This document shows positions 37,076 through 45,677 of a DNA stretch of 64,000 nt, in pieces. Source of the DNA: Halosimplex pelagicum (lineage in GTDB: Archaea; Halobacteriota; Halobacteria; Halobacteriales; Haloarculaceae); the NCBI RefSeq assembly GCF_013415905.1, contig NZ_CP058909.1, forward strand, positions 1,054,001-1,118,000. Reading direction: 5' to 3'. A program made the position numbers and the translations under genes. The first letter of the stretch is position 1. Each line of letters begins with the position of its first letter. Under the pieces are notes generated by a model, which worked only from the letters and a program-made list of their open reading frames with translations, was not told the origin of the DNA and searched no databases.

Positions 37076-38207
37076 ATCGTCCGGACCCGTCGGAACCGAC
37101 CGCGGCGCGCTCGCGCGGATCCGCGGCCGGCTGGAGGGGCCGAACACGATCGGTAACTCGCGGGGCTTCTGGCTCGGCTTCGCCGTCGCCGTCCTCGCGC
37201 TGGCTGCGTTCCCGGTCGTCGGCAGCGGCGAGTCGTTCTCGCTGTTCCTCGTGCTCGCGCTGCTGGGCCTGTCGCTGTCGCTCGTCTGGGGCTACTCGGG
37301 CGTGCTTAGCTTCGGGCAGGTCGTCTTCTTCGGCGTCGGCGGCTACACCTTCGGCGTCGTCTCGATCAACTTCCCCGACCCGACGGGGATCACCGCGGCC
37401 GCCGTCGCCGGCGTCGTCGGCGGCGGCGTCACGGCCGCGCTGCTGGGCTACTTCATGTTCTACGGCGGCGTCAGGGACGTCTACGTCACCATCATCACGC
37501 TCGTCACGACGATGGCGATGCACACGTTCATGGCCCAGACCGCCGGGTCGGCGTGGACCATCGGTGAGGCGCCGCTGGGCGGGTTCAACGGCATGCCCGG
37601 CATCCCGCTGCTCGAACTCGGGATCACGGGCGTCGGCTCGTTCCAGTTCGTCTACAACGAGATGTCGTTCCTCGGGCTGTTCGCGTTCGACCCGTTCTAC
37701 TACCTCGCGCTCGCGCTGTTGCTCGCGACGTACCTCGGCCTGCGTGTGCTGGTCAACTCCGACTTCGGCCGCGTGATGGTCGCCGTCCGCGAGGACCAGG
37801 ACCGGACGCAGATGTTCGGCTACGACGTCAAGCGGATCAAACTGCTGACGTTCACTCTCGGCGGCGCGCTCGCGGCGCTGTCGGGCGTGCTCTACGCCGC
37901 GCGCAACGTCTACATCAGCCCGCCGGTGTTCGCGCTGTGGTTCGCGACGCTGCCCGTCATCTGGGTGAGCGTCGGCGGCCGCAAGAGCCTGCTCGGCGCC
38001 GTCATCGCCACGATCGCCATCGAGTACTTCCGCCTCTCGGTGCAGGGCGAGATGGCCCTGGTCGTCCTCGGCGCCATGCTGCTCGTCTTCATCCTCGCGC
38101 TGCCCGGCGGGATCGTCCCGTGGGTCGCCGGCAAGCTCTCGGAGAGCGCCGTCCCCGTCTCGGAGCTTGACGACGCCGACGCGCCCGGGGAGGTGAGCGA
38201 GTCGTGA
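37065..38207 (+). CDS. urtC: Urea ABC transporter permease UrtC
   Basis: A 380-residue LivM-type permease with about ten helices. SLVWGYSGVLSFGQVVFFGVGGY is the family motif (key GYSGVLSFGQ), and VAVREDQDRTQMFGYDVKRIK is the conserved cytoplasmic loop that contacts the ATPases. The ATG overlaps the end of urtB. The cytoplasmic tail (after VPVSELDD) is acidic. It overlaps urtD by four bases. Confidence 0.94.
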   Translation: MATESSGPVGTDRGALARIRGRLEGPNTIGNSRGFWLGFAVAVLALAAFPVVGSGESFSLFLVLALLGLSLSLVWGYSGVLSFGQVVFFGVGGYTFGVVSINFPDPTGITAAAVAGVVGGGVTAALLGYFMFYGGVRDVYVTIITLVTTMAMHTFMAQTAGSAWTIGEAPLGGFNGMPGIPLLELGITGVGSFQFVYNEMSFLGLFAFDPFYYLALALLLATYLGLRVLVNSDFGRVMVAVREDQDRTQMFGYDVKRIKLLTFTLGGALAALSGVLYAARNVYISPPVFALWFATLPVIWVSVGGRKSLLGAVIATIAIEYFRLSVQGEMALVVLGAMLLVFILALPGGIVPWVAGKLSESAVPVSELDDADAPGEVSES

Positions 38208-39007
38208 GCAGCGAGACGCCGGCCAACGACCCCGCCTCCGACCCGAACGTCCGCGAGACGCCCGCCGGCAAGGCCACGGGCGACCGCACTGACACGCTCC
38301 TGCAGACCGACGACCTCGTCAAGCGCTTCGGCGGGTTCACCGCGACCGACTCCGTCGACTTCTCCGTCGACGAGGGCGAACTCCGGTGTCTCATCGGTCC
38401 CAACGGCGCCGGCAAGTCCACCCTGCTGAAACTGATCGTCGGGACGCTCGACCCCACCGCGGGGCACGTCTACTACGACGGCCAGGAGATCACGGACATG
38501 GAACCCAACGAGCGCGTCCGCAGCGGGATCAGCATGAAGTTCCAGGTCCCGTCGGTGTACGGCGAGCTCTCGGTCCGCGAGAACGCGCGCCTGCCCGTCC
38601 AGCAGTTCGCCGACGGGGCCGAGCGCCGCCGTCGCGTCGACGAGGCCATCGAGAACGCCGGCCTCGCCGGCTACGAGGACGTACAGGCCAGCACGCTGTC
38701 GCACGGTCAGCAACAGCAGCTGGAGATCGGCATGGCCGCCTCGCTCGAACCGGATCTCCTCCTGCTGGACGAGCCGGTCGCCGGCCTCTCGGTCGACGAG
38801 CGGACGGAGATCGCCGAGCGGATCCGCCGGCTCAACCGCGAGGAGGGCATCGCCTTCATCGTCATCGAACACGACACGGACTTCGTCGGCGAGATCGCCG
38901 ACTCGGTGACGGTGTTGCACCGCGGCGACGTGTTCCGCGAGGGCTCGATCGAGGAGATCGAGGACGACCCGGAGGTCCGCCGCATCTACCTGGGGGGCGA
39001 ACAGTGA
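38204..39007 (+). CDS. urtD: Urea ABC transporter ATPase UrtD
   Basis: A 267-residue LivG-type ATPase. Walker [10 protein letters not shown], a short signature variant LSHGQQQQLEIGMA and Walker B LLLLDEPVAGLS are visible; FQVPSVYGELSVREN is characteristic of UrtD. The first 30 residues are an extra polar segment. The GTG start overlaps the urtC stop. It pairs with UrtE to drive import. Confidence 0.94.
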   Translation: MSSETPANDPASDPNVRETPAGKATGDRTDTLLQTDDLVKRFGGFTATDSVDFSVDEGELRCLIGPNGAGKSTLLKLIVGTLDPTAGHVYYDGQEITDMEPNERVRSGISMKFQVPSVYGELSVRENARLPVQQFADGAERRRRVDEAIENAGLAGYEDVQASTLSHGQQQQLEIGMAASLEPDLLLLDEPVAGLSVDERTEIAERIRRLNREEGIAFIVIEHDTDFVGEIADSVTVLHRGDVFREGSIEEIEDDPEVRRIYLGGEQ

Positions 39008-39705
39008 CGCTCCTCGAACTCTCGGACGTGACCGTCGGCTACGACGCGCCGGTCCTCCGGGACGTGGATCTGTCGGTCGAAGAGGGCGAGATCGTCGGCG
39101 TCGTCGGCAAGAACGGCGTCGGCAAGACCACGCTGATGAAGACCGTCGTCGGCCTCCTCGAACCCGATTCGGGGACCGTCACCTACGACGGGAGCTACGT
39201 GACCGGCCTGTCTGCGGACGAGCGCGCCCGCGCCGGGATGGGCTACATCCCGCAGGGCCGGGACATCTTCCCCGGGCTCACCGTCGAGCAGAACCTCAAG
39301 ATGGGCGAGCACGTCAACGCCGGCAGCTCGGAGACGCTGTACGACGAGGTGTACGACCTGTTCCCCGTCCTCGAGGAGCGGGCCGACCAGGACGGCGAGA
39401 CGCTCTCGGGCGGCCAGCAGCAGATGCTCGCCATCGCGCGGGCGCTGGTCGCCGACCCCGACCTCCTCCTGCTCGACGAGCCCAGCGAGGGCGTCCAGCC
39501 CTCCATCGTCGACCAGATCAGCGAGGACATGCGCGCCATCAACGAGGAACTCGGCACGACGATCCTCTTCGTCGAGCAGAACCTCGGCGTCATCCGCTCG
39601 ATGGCCGACCGCTGTTACGCCATGGAGCGCGGCGAGATCGTCGACGAACTCGGCGCGGAGGCGCTGTCCGACGAGGACACGATCGCGAGTTACCTCGCGG
39701 TCTGA
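39004..39705 (+). CDS. urtE: Urea ABC transporter ATPase UrtE
   Basis: A 233-residue LivF-type ATPase. Walker A GKNGVGKTT, GYIPQGRDIFPGLTVEQNL (a UrtE/LivF hallmark), signature LSGGQQQ, Walker B LLLLDEPSEGVQPSI and VEQNLGVI are present. GTG overlaps the urtD stop. It ends the operon; the next gene has its own upstream AT-rich region. Confidence 0.95.
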   Translation: MTLLELSDVTVGYDAPVLRDVDLSVEEGEIVGVVGKNGVGKTTLMKTVVGLLEPDSGTVTYDGSYVTGLSADERARAGMGYIPQGRDIFPGLTVEQNLKMGEHVNAGSSETLYDEVYDLFPVLEERADQDGETLSGGQQQMLAIARALVADPDLLLLDEPSEGVQPSIVDQISEDMRAINEELGTTILFVEQNLGVIRSMADRCYAMERGEIVDELGAEALSDEDTIASYLAV

Positions 39706-39840
39706 CTCCCCGTCGGCGAACCGGCGCCCGCGGCCGCGTTCGACCGCGAGTGTGCGACGCATTTCCACGCGTTCGCGGACTCTACCGAATGATAATGGGC
39801 AAAAGGGGTTTTCCGTATTCGGTTCCTACCGCCGGGTACG

Positions 39841-40062
39841 ATGAGCGTACACGCAGCCGCCACGCCCGACCGAGACCCGCCCCCGAAAGCGACGTTGTTC
39901 TGCCCCGACTGCGGCCACGAGAGCCCGCCGACCGGCGATTGGACCGTCCGTCGGGCCGAGACGGATTCGGACCTGACGAGCGCCGGCGCCGTGCTCCGGT
40001 GTCCCGACTGCGAGCGGACGGTCGCGACCCGCGGCCGGTCGGAACTCCCGCAGGTCGTCTGA
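39841..40062 (+). CDS. Small zinc-ribbon protein
   Basis: A 73-residue protein with two CPDC motifs (FCPDCGHESPP near residue 21 and RCPDCERTVATRG near 55), a single treble-clef or ribbon zinc site. Small CPxCG proteins are common and often unstudied in haloarchaea. The ATG lies after an AT-rich promoter region (GATAATGGGC, about 55 bases upstream). The role is unknown. Confidence 0.78.
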   Translation: MSVHAAATPDRDPPPKATLFCPDCGHESPPTGDWTVRRAETDSDLTSAGAVLRCPDCERTVATRGRSELPQVV

Positions 40063-40164
40063 CCGGCCGCGAGGGTTCTCTCCCCGCCGACGGCCGGTCG
40101 GCGACTGCCGGCCGGCCACCCCGGCATCACGGGCCTTATCACGACGGGCGGCCGTAGCCACGGT

Positions 40165-42090
40165 ATGAACATCGTTCCGGACACGAGCGTGGTCATCGAC
40201 GGCCGCGTGTCCGAGCAGATCGAGGCCGACGCCGACCCCGACTCGGAGGCGGTCGGCGAGGGATTCGCCGGGTCGACCGTCTACGTCCCCGAGGCGGTCG
40301 TGGGCGAACTCGAAGCCCAGGCCAACGACGGCCGCGAGAGCGGCTGGGACGGACTCGGGGAGCTCCAGCGGCTGGCCGAACTCCACGACGACGGCACCGT
40401 CACCGTCGAGTACGTCGGCCGCCGCCCCGCCGAGGTCGAACAGCGCGAGGCCGGCGAGGGGAAGATCGACGCGATCATCCGCGACCTCGCGGAAGAACAC
40501 GACGCGACGCTGGTCACCAGCGACGTGGTCCAGAGCGAGGTCGCGAAGGCCAAGGGCCTCGACGTGGTCTACCTCGAACCGCGGGGACGCGACACGGAAT
40601 CGCTCGACATCGAGCAGTTCTTCGACGAGACGACGATGAGTCTCCACCTCAAGGTGGGCGTCGCGCCGATGGCCAAGCGCGGCGAGATCGGCGACATGCA
40701 CTACGAGCAGATCCGCGAGGAGGTCTCGACGGAGACCGACCTCAAGGAGTGGGCCCAGGACATCGAGAACTCCGCCCGCGCCAGCGCCGAGGGGTTCGTC
40801 GAACTCGACGAACCGGGCATGACCATCGTCCAGTTCGGCCAGTACCGCATCGCCATCGCGCGACCGCCCTTCGCGGACAAACTGGAGATCACGGCCGTCC
40901 GCCCCATCGTCAAGACCGACCTCGACGACTACGAGCACGCCGACGAACTGCGCGAGCGCCTGCTCGAACACCAGCGCGGCGTCCTCATCTCCGGCGCGCC
41001 CGGCGCCGGGAAGTCCACCTTCGCCCAGGCCGTCGCGGAGTTCCTCGCCGATTCGGACTTCGCCGTCAAGACGATGGAGAAACCGCGCGACCTGCAGGTC
41101 GGCGACAACATCACCCAGTACACCGAGCTCGGCGGGTCGATGGCTAAGACCGCCGACTCGCTGCTGATGGTCCGGCCGGACTACACCATCTACGACGAGG
41201 TGCGCAAGACCGACGACTTCGAGGTGTTCGCGGACATGCGACTCGCGGGCGTCGGCATGGTCGGCGTCGTCCACGCGACACGGGCCATCGACGCGCTCCA
41301 GCGCCTCGTCGGCCGCGTCGAACTCGGGATGATCCCGCAGGTCGTCGACACCGTCGTCTACATCGACGCCGGCGAGGTCGACACCGTCTACGACGTGACC
41401 ACCGAGGTCAAGGTCCCCGAGGGGCTGATGGAGGAGGACCTGGCGCGCCCGGTCATCATGATCCGCGACTTCGAGACGGGCCAGCCGGCCTACGAGATCT
41501 ACACGTTCAACCGCCAGGTCGTCACCGTTCCCCTCGGCGAGAACGCCAACGAGGGCGGCGCCGCCGCCGAGAGCGGCACCGAGCGCATCGCCAAGCAGGA
41601 GGTCGAACGGGAGATCCGGTCGATCGCCCACGGCCACGTCGAGGTGGAGATCAAGAACCCCAACACCGCCGTGGTGTACGTCGACGACGACGACATCTCC
41701 GCGGTCATCGGCAAGGGCGGCGGCCGCATCACCGACGTGGAGAACCGCTTAGGTATCGACATCGACGTGCGGACCTTCAGCGAGCGCCCCGAGGGCGCCT
41801 CCTCCGGCGGTCCCGGTGGAAGCGGCGGCGGTGGCGGCGGGTCCGGCAGTGGCGGCGGGGGCGGCTCGGGCGGCGAGATCGTCACCCCTGAGATCACCTC
41901 GCGACACGTCCTCATCCCGATGGACGGCTACGAGGGCGACACCGTCGAGGTCCAGGCCGACGGCGAGTACCTCTTCACCGCCACCGTCTCCCGTGGCGGC
42001 GAGGTGCAGGTCTCGCGGGGCTCGGCCATCGCCGAGGAGCTAGAGCAGGCCATCGACCGCGGGAAGACGATCACCGTCAGCCCGTCGTAA
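40165..42090 (+). CDS. PIN-domain, AAA-like ATPase and KH-domain protein (PINA/VapC-ATPase family)
   Basis: A 641-residue archaeal protein with ordered domains. An N-terminal PIN domain has VPDTSVVIDG with Asp6 and further acidic residues. A central PilT/VirB11-like ATPase has Walker A GAPGAGKST (277-285) and VRPDYTIYDEVRKTDDF. A KH domain has IGKGGGRITDVENRL (about 515-529). A Gly/Ser-only linker (about 548-573) and a C-terminal beta domain (TPEITSRHVLIPMDG) follow. The crenarchaeal relative PINA is a hexameric ATPase that promotes Holliday junction migration. Whether the haloarchaeal protein acts on DNA or RNA is open. Confidence 0.92.
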   Translation: MNIVPDTSVVIDGRVSEQIEADADPDSEAVGEGFAGSTVYVPEAVVGELEAQANDGRESGWDGLGELQRLAELHDDGTVTVEYVGRRPAEVEQREAGEGKIDAIIRDLAEEHDATLVTSDVVQSEVAKAKGLDVVYLEPRGRDTESLDIEQFFDETTMSLHLKVGVAPMAKRGEIGDMHYEQIREEVSTETDLKEWAQDIENSARASAEGFVELDEPGMTIVQFGQYRIAIARPPFADKLEITAVRPIVKTDLDDYEHADELRERLLEHQRGVLISGAPGAGKSTFAQAVAEFLADSDFAVKTMEKPRDLQVGDNITQYTELGGSMAKTADSLLMVRPDYTIYDEVRKTDDFEVFADMRLAGVGMVGVVHATRAIDALQRLVGRVELGMIPQVVDTVVYIDAGEVDTVYDVTTEVKVPEGLMEEDLARPVIMIRDFETGQPAYEIYTFNRQVVTVPLGENANEGGAAAESGTERIAKQEVEREIRSIAHGHVEVEIKNPNTAVVYVDDDDISAVIGKGGGRITDVENRLGIDIDVRTFSERPEGASSGGPGGSGGGGGGSGSGGGGGSGGEIVTPEITSRHVLIPMDGYEGDTVEVQADGEYLFTATVSRGGEVQVSRGSAIAEELEQAIDRGKTITVSPS

Positions 42091-42197
42091 CCGAGTTGTG
42101 TTTCGGTGGTCACGGGAGTGTGCGAGTTGAGTAGTTGTTTCTGGCTGTTCTCGTTTGGAAGGAAGTCTGATGAACCTGACCGCACTCGTCAGCAGGC

Positions 42198-42279
42198 GAT
42201 GAAAGCCCTCGCCGCGCTCGCTAGCCGGAGTCGCGACCGCACTCGACGGTGAATGATGAAAGCCCTCGGCGCGGTCGCT
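42198..42279. repeat. Two imperfect 25-base direct repeats
   Basis: GATGAAAGCCCTCGCCGCGCTCGCT (42198-42222; quoted core TGAAAGCCCTCG) recurs at 42255-42279 with two differences. The core ends in alternating GCG/CTCG motifs. Similar short TGAAAGCCCTCG elements occur between genes in other haloarchaea as I recall; that memory is not verified here. Confidence 0.6.
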
Positions 42280-42330
42280 GAGCGGGATATCCGCGCTCTC
42301 CGCACCGCCCGCGCGGATAGTTGCCCGCTC
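42280..42330. repeat. Two-step inverted repeat (hairpin)
   Basis: GAGCGGG (42280-42286) pairs with CCCGCTC (42324-42330), and ATCCGCGC (42289-42296) pairs with GCGCGGAT (42311-42318), giving 15 pairs around a 14-base loop with a small asymmetric bulge. It abuts the second direct repeat. Confidence 0.6.
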
Positions 42331-42577
42331 AGACGACTACGGGCGCGAGCGGGCCTCGCCCTTTCAGTCCACCAGGACCGCACGGCACCGCACAGCGACC
42401 GCAGACGGCCACGAGCCACCCCAGCCGATTCGCTCCGTCACTCCGTTCCCCCGCTCATCCCTCGCGCGACTGTTTCGAGCGGCCCGCCAGGAGGCGGGCA
42501 CGCTCGACAGCACGCGCCGACCGCACTGCAACCACAACACCCTGTAGGTAGCATCCGGCGCCGGAGGCGCCGGTTCA

Positions 42578-42620
42578 CCGGCTGCGCGGGAGCGGAGCGA
42601 CCAGCGCAGCCGGCCTTTTT
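42578..42620 (+). terminator. Hairpin followed by T-run, terminator-like
   Basis: CCGGCTGCGC (42578-42587) and GCGCAGCCGG (42604-42613) form a perfect 10-pair stem with a 16-base loop, followed by CCTTTTT. This looks like an intrinsic terminator for plus-strand transcription. It is about 490 bases past the PIN-ATPase stop, so it may end a different transcript. Confidence 0.5.
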
Positions 42621-42628
42621 CACCCATG

Positions 42629-42688
42629 TTTTTTGCCGGGGGTCGAGGTGCGAGCCCACCGGCTCGCGCCGACGCCCCCGGCAAAAAA
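42629..42688. repeat. Long inverted repeat with nested hairpin and T/A ends
   Basis: TTTTTTGCCGGGGG (42629-42642) is the exact complement of CCCCCGGCAAAAAA (42675-42688). Nested inside, CGAGCC and GGCTCG pair around a CACC loop (42651-42666). Because of the T-run on each strand it could terminate transcription from both convergent sides, or mark the tips of a small mobile element. Confidence 0.65.
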
Positions 42689-42753
42689 GATGGCTGTACT
42701 GACCGTTCGATCGACCGGTCTCGTGGGGACGCCGGTGGTGGCAAAAGACTCAC

Positions 42754-42771
42754 CGGTCACCTCGGTGACCG
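42754..42771. repeat. Perfect 8-2-8 palindrome
   Basis: CGGTCACC-TC-GGTGACCG is a perfect dyad. It lies far from any recognised start codon in this window; a protein-binding site or another terminator stem are possible. Confidence 0.5.
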
Positions 42772-42996
42772 TTCGCTGTGTCACTGGTCGACCGCGAGGC
42801 GCGACTGCGAGCGCAGCTCGCCGCGGCGACGCCCGACCGGGAAGCCGTGGTGGTCGGGAGCTTCGCGGGCTTCCGCGCGTTTCTCGCCGGGTTCGCCGCG
42901 AGGGTCGCGACTGGTCCCGTCGGTCGCGGGTCGGCCCGCGCGGAGCGTCGTAGCGAGAGGGGTGTCGAGAGCGGGGTCGAGAGAGCGAAAAGGGGC

Positions 42997-43269
42997 TCAG
43001 TCGGCGGAGGCGGCGGCCTCGCAGTCGCCGTCGCAGTCGGGCTTGTCGATCTCGTAGAGATTCTGACGGGCGTCGGCGAAGTAGACGTCCTCCTCGACGA
43101 CGCCGATGTCTTCGAGGCGTTCGAGGGCGTAGCGGACGGTCCGCGCCGAAAGCATCGACTCCTCGACGATCCCCTTCTGGGTGAGCGGACCGTCGTACTC
43201 CAGTACTTTGAAGACGAGTTTCGCGCTCGGCGGCAGGTCGCTGAGGTCGTCCCCGTCTGTCTCGGGCAT
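42997..43269 (-). CDS. Winged-helix DNA-binding protein
   Basis: A 90-residue protein. LPPSAKLVFKVLEYDGPLTQKGIVEESMLSARTVRYALERLEDIGVV forms helix-turn-helix plus wing (key TQKGIVEE and SARTVRYALERL), as in small MarR/TrmB-like haloarchaeal regulators. It then ends in a Cys-containing acidic tail (PDCDGDCE), which could bind a metal. It is a single gene with a TATA-like string (TTTATTG, minus strand) about 25 bases before the ATG. Targets are unknown. Confidence 0.85.
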   Translation of the reverse strand: MPETDGDDLSDLPPSAKLVFKVLEYDGPLTQKGIVEESMLSARTVRYALERLEDIGVVEEDVYFADARQNLYEIDKPDCDGDCEAAASAD

Positions 43270-43484
43270 CGATAGATGGGTAGGGCGCGTCTACAATAAA
43301 GATTGACACTGGCGACAGCCAAGACGCCACAGTACCGCCGGAATGCGGTCGAATACGGCGGGGGCTCGGTCGCGGGGTGGTCGCGAGAGCGCGCGGCGTG
43401 GGAGCGGGAGTGCGCGCCGACCGCGGGTCGGCCGCCGGGGGCAGGAACGAACGGCTTTTGGGGCCGCGTGGCCGAGACGAACGT

Positions 43485-43787
43485 ATGGCTACCGAAACCG
43501 CCGAGGGGTGGGACGACCACCTGCGGGGGCTGACGGTGACGACGCTCGCCTCCGTGCTGGGGATCGGCGCCGGCGTGGCCGCCCAGGCGCTGGCTACCGG
43601 CCCGAACGACCGGCTGGGCCTGTACCTGCTCGGTGCGGCGGTGCTCGTCCAGATCCCCGTCTACATGGCGATCGGCATCGACGTGGACGACTTCGGCCCC
43701 AAGGAGTACCTCTACATCGCCTTCATCACCTTCTCGCTGTGGTTCGTCTCCTGGGGCATCCTCATGACCGCGGGGACCTCCCTGTAG
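43485..43787 (+). CDS. EMC6-like small membrane protein
   Basis: A 100-residue protein with three hydrophobic helices. RGLTVTTLASVLGIGAG and GIDVDDFGPKEYLYIAFITFSLWFVSW resemble archaeal EMC6-like proteins, relatives of a subunit of the eukaryotic ER membrane protein complex. It lies 2 bases before the ABCE1 gene, so the two are co-transcribed. That links membrane protein biogenesis with ribosome recycling, which is suggestive only. The family call is from memory of the motif. Confidence 0.7.
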   Translation: MATETAEGWDDHLRGLTVTTLASVLGIGAGVAAQALATGPNDRLGLYLLGAAVLVQIPVYMAIGIDVDDFGPKEYLYIAFITFSLWFVSWGILMTAGTSL

Positions 43788-43789
43788 CG

Positions 43790-45622
43790 ATGGCGGACGA
43801 TTCGATCGCGGTCGTGGACCTCGACAGATGTCAGCCCGACCGCTGTAACTACGAGTGCGCGAACTTCTGCCCGCCGAACCGCTCGGGCAAGGAGTGCATC
43901 GTCACGCGCGAGGAGCGCTTCGAGGAGGGCGACCCCTTCGAGGGCGACCCCGACCAGATCCACATCTCCGAGGAGATCTGCCTCGGCGAATCCTGTGGCA
44001 TCTGCGTCAACAAGTGCCCCTTCGACGCCATCGAGATCATCAACCTCCCGCAGGAACTCGACGACGAGCCCGTCCACCGCTACGGCGAGAACGCCTTCGC
44101 CCTCTACGGCCTGCCCGCCCCGCAGGAGGGGCAGGTCACCGGCATCCTCGGCCCGAACGGCATCGGGAAGACCACCGCCGTCCGCATCCTCGCCGACGAG
44201 ATGGCCCCGAATCTCGGCCAGGTGTCCGGCGACCCGCCGGCCTGGGAGTCGATCATGGACGAGTACCGCGGGACGGAACTGCAGACCTACCTCGAAGAAC
44301 TCCGTCAGGGCGACGTGACCGTCGCGCGCAAACCGCAGTACGTCGACCAGATCCCCGACCAGTTCGACGGGACCACGCGCGAGCTCCTCGAACGGACCGA
44401 CGAACGGGGCGCGCTCGACGAGCTGATCGACCGGGTCGGCATCCGTCCGGTCGTCGACCAGGACATCGACACGCTCTCGGGCGGCGAACTCCAGCGAGTC
44501 GCGCTCGTGGCGTGTCTCGCCCGCGACGCCGACTTCTACTTCCTCGACGAGCTCACCCCGTATCTCGACATCGGCCAGCGGATGACCGCCGCGCGACTGG
44601 TGCGCGAACTCGCCGACGAGGGCGGCCGCTCGATGCTCGTCGTCGAACACGACCTGGCGATTCTGGACCTGCTCGCCGACACCATCCACGTCGCCTACGG
44701 GTCCTCGGGCGCGTTCGGCGTCATCACGAGCCCCAAATCGACCAAGAACGGCATCAACGAGTACCTCGGCGGCTACCTAGAGAACGAGAACATGCGGGTC
44801 CGCCAGGAGTCCATCCAGTTCGAGGAACACGCCCCGCGCACCACCGCCGAGGGCGAGGTCGTCGTCGAGTACCCCGACCTCACCAAGTCCTACGGCGACG
44901 GCGAGTTCTCGCTGGAAGTCGAGGGCGGCGAGATCCAGGAGAATGAGGTGCTGGGCGTCGTCGGCCCGAACGGCATCGGGAAGTCGACGTTCGCCCAGAT
45001 GCTCGCCGGCCGGCTGGAACCCGACGAGGGCGAGGTCGACGCGCAGCTGGACATCGCCTACAAGCCCCAGTACGTCGAGATCGACCAGCCGATGCGCGTC
45101 GACGCGTTCCTCTCCTCTATCACCGACGACTTCGGCACCTCCTACTGGAACACGGAGATCGCCGACCCCCTGCAACTGGACCGCATCATGGAGCAGGACC
45201 TCACCGATCTGTCCGGGGGCGAACGCCAGCGGGTCGCCATCGCGGCCTGCCTCTCGGAGGACGCCGACCTGTACCTGCTCGACGAGCCCTCGGCCCACCT
45301 CGACGTGGAACAGCGGGTCCGGGCCACCTCGGCCATCCGCCGCTACGCCGAGAACCACGACGCCACAGCCCTCGTGATCGACCACGACATCTACATGATC
45401 GACCTGCTGGCCGACCGCCTGCTCGTCTTCGACGGCGAACCGGCCGCACACGGTTACGCCTCGCCGCCCGTGGGCATGCGCGACGGCATGAACGAGTTCC
45501 TCGCGAACCTCGACATCACCTTCCGCCGCGACGAGCGTACCGGTCGCCCGCGGATCAACAAGCCCGGTTCACAGCTCGACCGCGAGCAGAAGTCGGCCGG
45601 CGAGTACTACTACTCGGACTGA
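43790..45622 (+). CDS. ABCE1/Rli1 ribosome recycling ATPase
   Basis: A 610-residue soluble twin ATPase. The N-terminal iron-sulfur domain has the cysteine series DRCQPDRCNYECANFCPP and CGICVNKCPFDAI for two 4Fe-4S clusters. Two ATPase domains carry Walker A GPNGIGKTT (121-129) and GPNGIGKST (392-400), with signatures LSGGELQR and LSGGERQR. The hinge segment at the end (RPRINKPGSQLDREQKSAG) is typical. ABCE1 splits ribosomes after termination. It is complete, with no missing residues apparent. Confidence 0.97.
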   Translation: MADDSIAVVDLDRCQPDRCNYECANFCPPNRSGKECIVTREERFEEGDPFEGDPDQIHISEEICLGESCGICVNKCPFDAIEIINLPQELDDEPVHRYGENAFALYGLPAPQEGQVTGILGPNGIGKTTAVRILADEMAPNLGQVSGDPPAWESIMDEYRGTELQTYLEELRQGDVTVARKPQYVDQIPDQFDGTTRELLERTDERGALDELIDRVGIRPVVDQDIDTLSGGELQRVALVACLARDADFYFLDELTPYLDIGQRMTAARLVRELADEGGRSMLVVEHDLAILDLLADTIHVAYGSSGAFGVITSPKSTKNGINEYLGGYLENENMRVRQESIQFEEHAPRTTAEGEVVVEYPDLTKSYGDGEFSLEVEGGEIQENEVLGVVGPNGIGKSTFAQMLAGRLEPDEGEVDAQLDIAYKPQYVEIDQPMRVDAFLSSITDDFGTSYWNTEIADPLQLDRIMEQDLTDLSGGERQRVAIAACLSEDADLYLLDEPSAHLDVEQRVRATSAIRRYAENHDATALVIDHDIYMIDLLADRLLVFDGEPAAHGYASPPVGMRDGMNEFLANLDITFRRDERTGRPRINKPGSQLDREQKSAGEYYYSD

Positions 45623-45677
45623 TACGGCGCGGCGACTCGGTCCGGGCCGAGCGGAGCGACTTCGCTCTCCGGTCGAG

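Larger units (their letters stand above)
42091..42996. other. Structured non-coding region between convergent genes (906 bases)
   Basis: No reading frame here looks like a protein gene on either strand. The segment instead holds two imperfect 25-base repeats and several strong inverted repeats (listed separately), separated by GC-rich linkers. It lies between the ends of the PIN-ATPase and wHTH genes. Parts may act as bidirectional terminators; the density of hairpins would also fit a non-coding RNA or the remains of a non-autonomous mobile element. Confidence 0.55.

Noticed and set aside
42178..42300. CRISPR array from the repeated TGAAAGCCCTCG units
   Set aside because: Only two copies, with mismatches and no regular spacers or cas genes.
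42091..42996. SRP RNA or RNase P RNA in the hairpin-rich region
   Set aside because: None of the conserved core sequences of those RNAs could be found by eye.
42778..43275. Plus-strand frame starting MSLVDREARLRAQLAAA
   Set aside because: The first 50 residues look plausible, but the rest is antisense to the wHTH gene and there is no promoter element; not supported enough to list.
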